This document shows positions 54,214-61,951 of a stretch of 64,000 bases of DNA, piece after piece. Positions within the stretch are counted from its first letter, which is position 1, and every line of letters starts with the position of its first letter. The notes beneath the pieces were generated by a model. It was not told the DNA's origin. It ran no database searches and saw only the letters and a list, made by a program, of their open reading frames with translations. The translations under genes were made by a program, and so were the position numbers. Source of the DNA: Parapedobacter tibetensis (lineage in GTDB: Bacteria > Bacteroidota > Bacteroidia > Sphingobacteriales > Sphingobacteriaceae); contig NZ_JAMKQJ010000013.1 of assembly GCF_024643205.1 (NCBI RefSeq), positions 1 to 64,000 of the forward strand. Direction: 5' to 3'.

Positions 54214-56376
54214 TTAATATCCCGGATTTTGGTAAGCATTTCTTGTTGTCTCGTCAAGCGGATTGCCATTCTCATCGGTAAGCTGTACGAGGAAAGCATT
54301 CGGCCATGGGCGGAACGTATGGTGCTTGGCCATTTGGCCTTTACCATTGCCGTTCTGTCCGTTACCGTTGTCCGTATTTGTTGCCACAGGCCACAAACCA
54401 CTCCGGTCCGAGGCCATTTGGTTGAAATAAATCACCCGGTCATAGAGTATCCCAGTGTTGTGTTGATCTTCCCAAGCGATGCCTTCTGATAAAAATTCCC
54501 TGACTTTCTCATTGTATATAAAGTGTATGAACATGTCAGCCATCGTTGTAACGGTCGGGATGTATCCCTCTTGGGTAGCTTCCGGCGTACCCGGAGTGAA
54601 ATGGTTCATAGAAACATTAATTTTGTCATACGTATTGGCGCTGCTTTGGTAGGGTGCCTGTCTTTCTTCGGCTGGTAATGTAGCAGCCTTCGGCTCCCAT
54701 TGGGCCAACACCTGTGGGCGGCTTTCACCGGCTTTATAGGCTGCACGTCTCCTTAGCACGTTGATGTCATCCACTGCCAACCCATATTGTCCTTTGCGCC
54801 CATAGGCTTCAGCCCGGATGAGGAAGGTTTCGGCAAGGCGCATCAGTATAGCATCACGAGTACCAGCTTCACTGTTGAAATTGGCTTCATCCGCACTGCC
54901 ACCCCGCATCGGGTCGACATATTTTTTTGAAGCAAGATAAGGTGCATTTCGTGTAGTGGCAAGCCCCATATTGGAGCCGTCAATGAAAAGCCGGTAATAA
55001 TACTTACCCGTGTTCGCAGATTTGATCCAGCGTACCATGAATTGATACGGCTGGCTCATCACTGTAGCCGAATCCAATGCTTCTTCCTTTTGGTTTTCGA
55101 TATAAATCAATGCCCTAGAGTCTTGCAAAATCCGCTTTTCCCCCGCTGAAACAGTGGGTTCACCATCCGGCTTATTGACATTCCACCATGCAGCTGCCGC
55201 TGTGTTCCACGTATAGGACGTGCTCGTGCTTGGCGGCATGTTGCTGACGTACTCATAGGAAAACGTTTTATAATAGCGTGAATCGTTTACCTTATCCCTA
55301 AAATTGTCATATGCCCAGTCTGTAGGTTTGAACGTACCGAACGGTCGTCCGTAGGCCATTGCCCTAGTTACTCCTGTCTGGTCCGTATAATTACCCACGT
55401 GGTAATTCACGGACCGATTGCCTCCGAACCTGCCATTGAGTGATGTATTCACATCAAACTGTGCTGACCAAAGCACCTCCTTATGCGGAGTGCTTTCAGC
55501 GACTTCGGGGTCAAACAACATCCAGTAATCCGGAGCCAGACCAATACTTTCGCCTCCCATGCCATTGATGACCTCTGTGGTCACACTGATGACCGAGTCC
55601 AAGTCGGTAGACACACTGCCTTTGTAAAGCATACGGAGATGTTCTTCTGCACTGCTTTGGAACCCTGCAGCTTGTGCCCTGTTCAGGTATAGCTTTGCGA
55701 GAAAATGCCCAGCTGCCCATTTGGTCACCCTGCCATAGTCGGATTGGTTTGGCGGGAGGTGTTCATAGGCGAAACGAACATCCGTGATGATTTTTTTATA
55801 GATATCCTCCAAACTGGTTTTTGGATAATAATAAATTCCATTATCTTCTCGTTTCGGTTCGAGTAGTAGCGGCACGTCCCCAAGCTGATTGGACACCAAA
55901 TAGTAGGCCCAAGCCCGCAAAAACAACACCTCAGCCTTGCGTTCATTACTGAAGGCTAGATCCGTGCCGTACATACCAGGATGTACATTATCTATTTGGT
56001 CAAGGGCGATGTTGCAATTGTTGATATGCGGATATGCACCCATCGGTGCATAATTCGAGTTGGCCGATCCAAGGAAGTTATTGATGTTTCCGGCAATACG
56101 GCTTACATCCGTGCCATACTCGGCGCTTGTCATCCGAGCTACGGGGGCTGATGAGGTCATGTAAGCATCTGTCTCGGTTTCAATAAGCCTAGCACCATTG
56201 GCATCCCATTCATGTTTCACGCGAGCGTACACATATAAGCTCTTTATCATCACTTCCAGCCCACTCTCCGTATTGTAATAATCCTGGGTAAGGGTAGAGA
56301 CCTGCTTTTCCTCCAGAAAATCCTTGCAGGAAAGCATGGTAGCCATTATCAATAAAAATGCGATGTATCTTTTCAT
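54214..56376 (-). CDS. SusD/RagB family glycan-binding lipoprotein (pair 3)
   Basis: A 720-residue lipoprotein (lipobox TMLSC, then KDFLEEKQVSTLTQDYYNTE). This is longer than the usual 500-650 residues because of large inserts in the middle. Typical helices are visible: IKSLYVYARVKHEWDANGAR, FSNERKAEVLFLRAWAYYLV and RLAETFLIRAEAYGRKGQYG followed by AVDDINVLRRRAAY. The C-terminus (TRNAYQNPGY) is the usual SusD ending. It partners the SusC encoded 37 nt upstream in the same transcript. Following PL11, the pair probably takes up the lyase's rhamnogalacturonan oligosaccharides. The C-terminal region contains an unusual run rich in glycine, asparagine and lysine (NTDNGNGQNGNGKGQMAKHH). Confidence 0.94.
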   Translation of the reverse strand: MKRYIAFLLIMATMLSCKDFLEEKQVSTLTQDYYNTESGLEVMIKSLYVYARVKHEWDANGARLIETETDAYMTSSAPVARMTSAEYGTDVSRIAGNINNFLGSANSNYAPMGAYPHINNCNIALDQIDNVHPGMYGTDLAFSNERKAEVLFLRAWAYYLVSNQLGDVPLLLEPKREDNGIYYYPKTSLEDIYKKIITDVRFAYEHLPPNQSDYGRVTKWAAGHFLAKLYLNRAQAAGFQSSAEEHLRMLYKGSVSTDLDSVISVTTEVINGMGGESIGLAPDYWMLFDPEVAESTPHKEVLWSAQFDVNTSLNGRFGGNRSVNYHVGNYTDQTGVTRAMAYGRPFGTFKPTDWAYDNFRDKVNDSRYYKTFSYEYVSNMPPSTSTSYTWNTAAAAWWNVNKPDGEPTVSAGEKRILQDSRALIYIENQKEEALDSATVMSQPYQFMVRWIKSANTGKYYYRLFIDGSNMGLATTRNAPYLASKKYVDPMRGGSADEANFNSEAGTRDAILMRLAETFLIRAEAYGRKGQYGLAVDDINVLRRRAAYKAGESRPQVLAQWEPKAATLPAEERQAPYQSSANTYDKINVSMNHFTPGTPEATQEGYIPTVTTMADMFIHFIYNEKVREFLSEGIAWEDQHNTGILYDRVIYFNQMASDRSGLWPVATNTDNGNGQNGNGKGQMAKHHTFRPWPNAFLVQLTDENGNPLDETTRNAYQNPGY

Positions 56377-56413
56377 GATTATACTGTATATAGAGTAAAC
56401 AAATCAATAAATG

Positions 56414-59400
56414 TTAAAAACCTGCCCTCAAGCCAAATACGTAGGATTGTGGCACTACTGTATTGTTGTTCATACCACCAAGCGGATTCGTATTGGAAGA
56501 GGCGACTGACCAATTGGTTTCATCATCCGGGTTGATGCCGTATTTAACAATGTCCTTTCCGAATATAAAGGGGTTCAACACCTGTGCGTTTAATTGGATG
56601 TTTTTTATGAATCTTCCCGCAAGCCAACTTTGCGGGAAATCATAACTTAACGAAATATTTCTTACCGCAATGAAGGAACCATCATGGTACTGCATGGCTG
56701 CTGTAATATTTTCGACATTGCCAGAGTTGGGCATGGGCCACTTCCCGTCAGGGTTATCCCACCGCCATACGTCGTTTTCTACCCTGCCATTCGGCCATAT
56801 TCCACCGTAGGAATTAGGATATCCACCAAAGTACGTCTGTCCCCACCTAGCGTAGATAAACGAGCTAAATGTCCAATTCTTATAGGTGAGCGTATTCGTG
56901 ATACCACCAGTCCATTTCGGACGTGTGGTTCCTAATACCACCATGTCATCACCTGTGATCCGGTAATCGCCATTTTGGTCTACCACTTTGATCGTGCCGG
57001 GATGGAATTGGTGGCCATTTGCATTGAATTTAGCCATCTCAGCTAAGTCCTCCGTTGTATTCTGCCAAATGCCTGCGTTGTCATATTGAAAGTAGACTTG
57101 CAGTGGCTGACCGATAAACCAACGGTTGGCCAACATGTCTTCCTTGCCGTTCAGCAGTTCGACGATTTCCTCCCTATTGTTGCTCCAGTTGAAATCAGTG
57201 GACCAACTGAAATTATCGTTTCTGATGTTGACCGTTGACAATGTAAGCTCAACCCCCCGATTTCTTGTTTTGCCCACGTTTTCCAGTTTTTGTACGTACC
57301 CTGAAACCGCGGGCAGTGTCTTGGGCATAATCAAATCGAATGTATTGCCTTCATAATATTCAATGGAACCGGAGAACCTGTTATCTACAATGGCAAAATC
57401 CACACCCACATTTATTTGTGCTGTTTTTTCCCAACCAAGCAACGGATTTTTCACCAGTTGGGGGAGGTACCCTATTGCTGGAGTCGAACCAAAGACATAG
57501 GGGTTGCGGCTCAATGGTCCAGATGTGGAGTATGGATTAACAGCTGAATTTCCCGTGATCCCGTACCCCACACGGAGCTTCAACTCATTCAACCAGTCGA
57601 CACCAGCCAAGAACTCCTCTTCCTGCATTTTCCATGCGAGGGCAAATGAAGGAAAGAAATCCCACTTGTGACCCGGCGCCAATACCGAAGAGCCATCATA
57701 GCGTCCAGTAACGGTCACCAAATATCTATCCAATAAGCTGTAGTTCACGCGTCCCATCCATGACATCAACGTATTTTCCGAAAAACCTGTTCCATAGCCC
57801 TGAGGAGCACCATTGGTATTCGACGCCAAGTCATACCAGTAACTGATATCATAAATGTTTCCCGCTACATTAGCTCCGATGTTCTCTGTACGGAACCGTT
57901 GGGCCGATTGAAGCAATGTCACATTGATGGTATGAATATCAGCGAACGTTTTATCCACAAAGAGGAGGTTTTCAGCTACCCAAGAAAACTGCTGGCTCGT
58001 GTTATATCCGGCGGTGTTGGGCCGGTTCGTGAGGTGGCTGGTCGCTTCGGGGCCCGTCCATAACCCATTCCTAAAACTCCGAAACTGAGCACCAAAATTC
58101 AACCGGTATTTCAGCCAAGGTATGAATTTCACTTCGGCAAAAAGGTTGGGTGAGACTGCTCCTATCCGTCTTTCGTTTTTCACTTGGTCGATGTCAATTA
58201 AGGGGTTAAACAATTGCAAATTACCCCCTGAATTGCGTATGTAATCTCCATTTTCATCCTTCATTGGTGCATAGGGAAATTGATCAGCAGCCCTAGAATA
58301 CAAATCTTTAGACCCTGTATTAGAAGTATTTGGGGGAAGAATACCGAAATTTTGTACCGCCAAGGAAGCCATCACAGAAGCTCCAACTGTCAGCCAGCTA
58401 TTTGGGGTAATGTCTCCGTTGAGATTCACCGCGAAACGCTCGTAATCCTGATCTTTCTGTACACCCAACTGATCGAAGTAATCCATAGACAAGTAAACCC
58501 TGGATGTTTCGGTACCAGCGGACACTGACAATTGGTGGTTTTGGGTGACCCCTTGCCGTATCGCATTATCTATCCAATCATAAGTGGGGATATTGGCCGA
58601 ATTGTAGATAGGTACCTGAGCAGGCCATCCCCAAGCCTGTTCCTGTGCAGTGGTTGACCTTGTTCTTACCGTTTCACCAAACACATCCCATTCATAGCCC
58701 TTCCAAACATTGTTGCGGGCATTGACATCTTGGCCTAACCCCATCCGTTGCTCATCCTCAAATGGGTCAGGATAACCGGGAACAATGGGGGTATTCAGGT
58801 CGGTGAACTCAGCGGTACTATACAAGCCGCCATTCATTAGGCTCTCCCGCCAACGATCGATATACTCCCCGCCACCCATCCACTCAGTCAATGATTTATA
58901 TCGATCCAAGGTAGTTGTTGCACGATAGTTTACAGTTACCCTGCCCGCCGATCCCTTTTTCGTGGTAATCAGTACAACGCCGTTCGCACCCCTTGAACCG
59001 TAAATAGCGGTAGCCGAAGCATCTTTCAGAATTTCCATCGACTCAATATCATTGGGACTGATATCCGTGATGCTGCCTGCTACAAGCGGAATATTGTCTA
59101 TCACATATAAAGGTTCATTGGAAGCATTCAAAGACCGATTACCGCGGATTCTGATTACAGGAAGCTCCCCAGGTCTAAAATTCGTCGAAGCATTGATTCC
59201 CGCAACTTTGCCCTGCAAGGCCTCAAATAAGTTTTGCACGGGGCGCTCCTGAATAGTGGACGCTGAAACACGGGATACCGCGCCTGTCACATCACGCTTA
59301 AGTTGCGTACCATACCCCACCACCACCACTTCATCCAAATGACTTTGGCTGGCTATGAGTACGATGTCGATGGTACTGCCTACCACTTCGACCGCTTGTT

Positions 59401-59662
59401 CTTCAAAACCTATTGAACGGAATACCAAATAGCTCCCCTTGGCCGCATTGATATGGTAGTTCCCTTGTTTATCGGTTTGAGTAGTAGTTGCTTGTCCCCG
59501 TACGGCAACCGAAACACCTTCTAGCGGACTGCTGTCTTCCGAAGCGGTGACCGTACCGCTTATCGCGAGAATTTCCTGTGCATGCACAACCGTGCAATAC
59601 ACCACACTAAGGAAAATCAGGATAAATTTTCCCAGTAGTACTAAGTCATACAATTTTCTCAT
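56414..59662 (-). CDS. SusC/RagA family TonB-dependent outer-membrane transporter (pair 3)
   Basis: A 1,082-residue protein with a signal peptide (KFILIFLSVVYCTVVHAQ) and a carboxypeptidase-regulatory-like domain (ISGTVTASEDSSPLEGVSVA). It has the textbook SusC TonB-box segment LDEVVVVGYGTQLKRDVTGA. The plug shows LFEALQGKVAGINASTNFRP, IRIRGNRSLNASNEPLYVID and EILKDASATAIYGSRGANGV, followed by the barrel ending in SYVFGLRAGF. It is the most canonical SusC here. Its gene is followed 37 nt later by SusD and preceded by PL11 with a 111-bp gap. TonB-energized import of rhamnogalacturonan oligosaccharides is the likely job. Confidence 0.96.
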   Translation of the reverse strand: MRKLYDLVLLGKFILIFLSVVYCTVVHAQEILAISGTVTASEDSSPLEGVSVAVRGQATTTQTDKQGNYHINAAKGSYLVFRSIGFEEQAVEVVGSTIDIVLIASQSHLDEVVVVGYGTQLKRDVTGAVSRVSASTIQERPVQNLFEALQGKVAGINASTNFRPGELPVIRIRGNRSLNASNEPLYVIDNIPLVAGSITDISPNDIESMEILKDASATAIYGSRGANGVVLITTKKGSAGRVTVNYRATTTLDRYKSLTEWMGGGEYIDRWRESLMNGGLYSTAEFTDLNTPIVPGYPDPFEDEQRMGLGQDVNARNNVWKGYEWDVFGETVRTRSTTAQEQAWGWPAQVPIYNSANIPTYDWIDNAIRQGVTQNHQLSVSAGTETSRVYLSMDYFDQLGVQKDQDYERFAVNLNGDITPNSWLTVGASVMASLAVQNFGILPPNTSNTGSKDLYSRAADQFPYAPMKDENGDYIRNSGGNLQLFNPLIDIDQVKNERRIGAVSPNLFAEVKFIPWLKYRLNFGAQFRSFRNGLWTGPEATSHLTNRPNTAGYNTSQQFSWVAENLLFVDKTFADIHTINVTLLQSAQRFRTENIGANVAGNIYDISYWYDLASNTNGAPQGYGTGFSENTLMSWMGRVNYSLLDRYLVTVTGRYDGSSVLAPGHKWDFFPSFALAWKMQEEEFLAGVDWLNELKLRVGYGITGNSAVNPYSTSGPLSRNPYVFGSTPAIGYLPQLVKNPLLGWEKTAQINVGVDFAIVDNRFSGSIEYYEGNTFDLIMPKTLPAVSGYVQKLENVGKTRNRGVELTLSTVNIRNDNFSWSTDFNWSNNREEIVELLNGKEDMLANRWFIGQPLQVYFQYDNAGIWQNTTEDLAEMAKFNANGHQFHPGTIKVVDQNGDYRITGDDMVVLGTTRPKWTGGITNTLTYKNWTFSSFIYARWGQTYFGGYPNSYGGIWPNGRVENDVWRWDNPDGKWPMPNSGNVENITAAMQYHDGSFIAVRNISLSYDFPQSWLAGRFIKNIQLNAQVLNPFIFGKDIVKYGINPDDETNWSVASSNTNPLGGMNNNTVVPQSYVFGLRAGF

Positions 59663-59773
59663 AATGGATTATTTTGGTTAAAAATTAGTTATGTCAACAA
59701 GACACTTAAGCAGCTCTAAAAAAGTCACCAATGCGCACATCGCCTCATCATATTGATGCCCTATACCTTCTGA

Positions 59774-61684
59774 CTATTGCGTCGAAGGTATTTCCGTCAT
59801 CGGTGGGTACTGGATTGGTGTGTATTTGGACGCATCCTCCGCATTCACACCCAAGTAGTAGCTTGTCAATGGTGACTGATCATACCCCATAGATCGGTGA
59901 GCTACCCCATTGCGGTATACCAGATCCTGCAACAAACATACACGCCGGTCGGTTGCCGGGAAGGTGGTCGTATAGATACGTAGTTCACCCGGCAAAACCG
60001 TAATAAGTTCTTCACGCCAGTCACCCGCGACATCCGCTATCATTTTAATACTCCCTTCCATACCTTCTGCAACGATTGGCCCATTATATTTGGTCACGGA
60101 AAGTTTGCTTGCCATGGGAAATTGGGGGCGCTTATTCATCGATGGTTGGCTTATAATTTCTTCCCGCAGCAAGTCATCATCCCAAAAAATCCAATTCAAT
60201 TGTCCAGGTACCCCGTCATTACGCGCGAGGTATTTGCCCTGTGCCGAGAGTAGGTATTTCTCCGTTGATTTTCCGTTGCCATTTCCTTTTGGATCTTCCG
60301 CTGCAAAAAATTCAAGTCCCGGAATGGACGGGTCAATGTCTGCCACCATACCATGACCTACATGGTATGTTTTATGTCCGATACCCCATAGGGTTTCACC
60401 AGTTTTGGCATCAACAAGGTTCACTCCATAACCGTCAAAATGCCAGTCCTCCTGAACATATGCAATCTCCAGCCCAAGACGGGTTGGATCTATATCGCTT
60501 ACGAATACTTTATCTGGATGTCCGAATCCAGTAGACCAAAGCGCCGTGCCGTCATCATCAATCACCACCGCGCCAAGCACTACCTCATCCCGGCCATCCC
60601 CGTCCACGTCAACAGCATGCATGTTGTGCGCTCCCTGATGGCGAATGATGGGGTTTTCTTCATCCCCGTCCCAATGCCACAGTTGTTCCAATTTTTTTTC
60701 ATGAAATTGGTAGGCAGTTAAGGTCATCAACTTATACGTACCACGCCCAAGCAATAGGCACGGCGTCTTTCCATCGAGATAAGCCATGCCAATTTGGTTG
60801 CGATTAAGCCGATTGTAGTCGCCATAACGTGGATCACGTTTGGGCCATGGCGCCCTTACCAATTCTTCACCGGTCATGCCGTCAAGAATTGAAATAGCTT
60901 CTTCCCCGCTTCGGACGCGTCCATCAGGATCACGTTTACCGTTGGGGGCAGTCTTAACGGCCACTTCAGCTTTCCCATCACCGTCAAAATCATAAACCAC
61001 ATAAGGCGAATACCAGATGCCCTGCTCTATACCCGGCCCAAGATCCACACGCCAGAGAAACGTGCCGTCGCCGAGGTACGCCTCCAATTTGTAAGTTGAG
61101 TCGTCTGTATTAGGCCGCCCCCCTGGGTCAATTGAACGGTTGGGCTGCTTGATTACAAAATCCAATTCGCCATCGCCATTGAGATCTGCAACACCAATTT
61201 TCTGGGGCATATGCTCCCCATGTAGTTTGATGGTCTTATAAAGTTCATGGGCCATTGTACGTGCAACTGTCTTCTCTGAAGGTTCCAGCTCCTTGCCTGC
61301 AACTACTGGTGCAACCCAATAAGCACATTCTTGGCCACGCACTGGTTCTTTGTCAATAAAATCCGTGGTAACGAGGAGTGGCTTGTTATTGAGTTTTTGC
61401 CCTTTGCCGTTACCTATGGCACGGTACACATTGAAAGCCGTCTCGGCCGGATCGGTCTTCAGCAAACGCCAACTGATATACACCTGTCCCTCACCATTTG
61501 ATACGGCTAGTATGCCCCGATCAAGTTTCTCTTCGACACGTTCCCGGGCCCATCCAATAACCTTAGGCTTAGCTTCGTGCCGAGGCTTGAGTACGGGATA
61601 TAAGTAATGCCGCTCAGCCTGGTCTTGTGCAAATACCGGGAGGCCCACGAAACATATCATTAACAGAAAAATTTCTTTTAGCAT
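59774..61684 (-). CDS. PL11 rhamnogalacturonan lyase
   Basis: A 636-residue secreted enzyme. ATG 61684 begins the signal peptide (MLKEIFLLMICFVGLPVFA); an upstream ATG at 61705 adds seven residues. PL11 features are an N-terminal Fn3-like domain (GQVYISWRLLKTDPAETAFN, then VYRAIGNGKG) and an eight-bladed beta-propeller with repeated calcium-binding loops: IGVADLNGDGELDFVIKQPN, VVYDFDGDGKAEVAVKTAPN, MHAVDVDGDGRDEVVLGAVV and MVADIDPSIPGLEFFAAEDP. C-terminal motifs RICLLQD-like (RRVCLLQDLVYRNGVAHRSM) and GYDQSPLTSYYLG also fit. PL11 enzymes (YesW/YesX type) cleave the rhamnose-galacturonate bond of the rhamnogalacturonan I backbone by beta-elimination and need calcium. A palindromic operator candidate lies 35-48 nt before the start. 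SusC and SusD follow. Confidence 0.96.
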   Translation of the reverse strand: MLKEIFLLMICFVGLPVFAQDQAERHYLYPVLKPRHEAKPKVIGWARERVEEKLDRGILAVSNGEGQVYISWRLLKTDPAETAFNVYRAIGNGKGQKLNNKPLLVTTDFIDKEPVRGQECAYWVAPVVAGKELEPSEKTVARTMAHELYKTIKLHGEHMPQKIGVADLNGDGELDFVIKQPNRSIDPGGRPNTDDSTYKLEAYLGDGTFLWRVDLGPGIEQGIWYSPYVVYDFDGDGKAEVAVKTAPNGKRDPDGRVRSGEEAISILDGMTGEELVRAPWPKRDPRYGDYNRLNRNQIGMAYLDGKTPCLLLGRGTYKLMTLTAYQFHEKKLEQLWHWDGDEENPIIRHQGAHNMHAVDVDGDGRDEVVLGAVVIDDDGTALWSTGFGHPDKVFVSDIDPTRLGLEIAYVQEDWHFDGYGVNLVDAKTGETLWGIGHKTYHVGHGMVADIDPSIPGLEFFAAEDPKGNGNGKSTEKYLLSAQGKYLARNDGVPGQLNWIFWDDDLLREEIISQPSMNKRPQFPMASKLSVTKYNGPIVAEGMEGSIKMIADVAGDWREELITVLPGELRIYTTTFPATDRRVCLLQDLVYRNGVAHRSMGYDQSPLTSYYLGVNAEDASKYTPIQYPPMTEIPSTQ

Positions 61685-61718
61685 TATATAGGCATAATTT
61701 GGCATTTTGGCAGTTTAT

Positions 61719-61732
61719 TGTAAACGTTTGCA
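61719..61732 (-). promoter_or_regulatory. Candidate LacI-type operator upstream of PL11
   Basis: The 14-mer TGTAAACGTTTGCA (plus strand) is a near-perfect palindrome with core AAACGTTT and one mismatched pair. It resembles LacI-family/cre-type operators (TGnAAnCGnTnnCA). It lies 35-48 nt before ATG 61684. A related element precedes the FAS1 gene (45511-45524). Confidence 0.5.
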
Positions 61733-61866
61733 CGATCAAGCTATATCATCGGTTATTGAGCAGCCCAACTGTCTATATACAAGCAACGCTACATTGACAT
61801 GTAGATGCTCCGCTTCCTATGATAACTGCTTAATAAGTTTATAACATTCCGGACCTCACTGTCCAA

Positions 61867-61892
61867 ATTTTTTCTAAGTTGAGAAAAAAAAT
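61867..61892 (-). terminator. A/T-rich dyad after the GH78 gene
   Basis: Between the GH78 stop (61952) and PL11 an A/T-only stem (about 8 bp, ATTTTTTCT against AGAAAAAAAAT, 6-nt loop) is visible. It could be a weak terminator or simple-sequence coincidence. Nothing else was recognized in the 61733-61951 stretch. Confidence 0.3.
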
Positions 61893-61951
61893 AATAACGG
61901 CCATCCTGCTGTGTCCTGAAAAAACCGAAATTAAGCCCAAATGCGCTGGGA

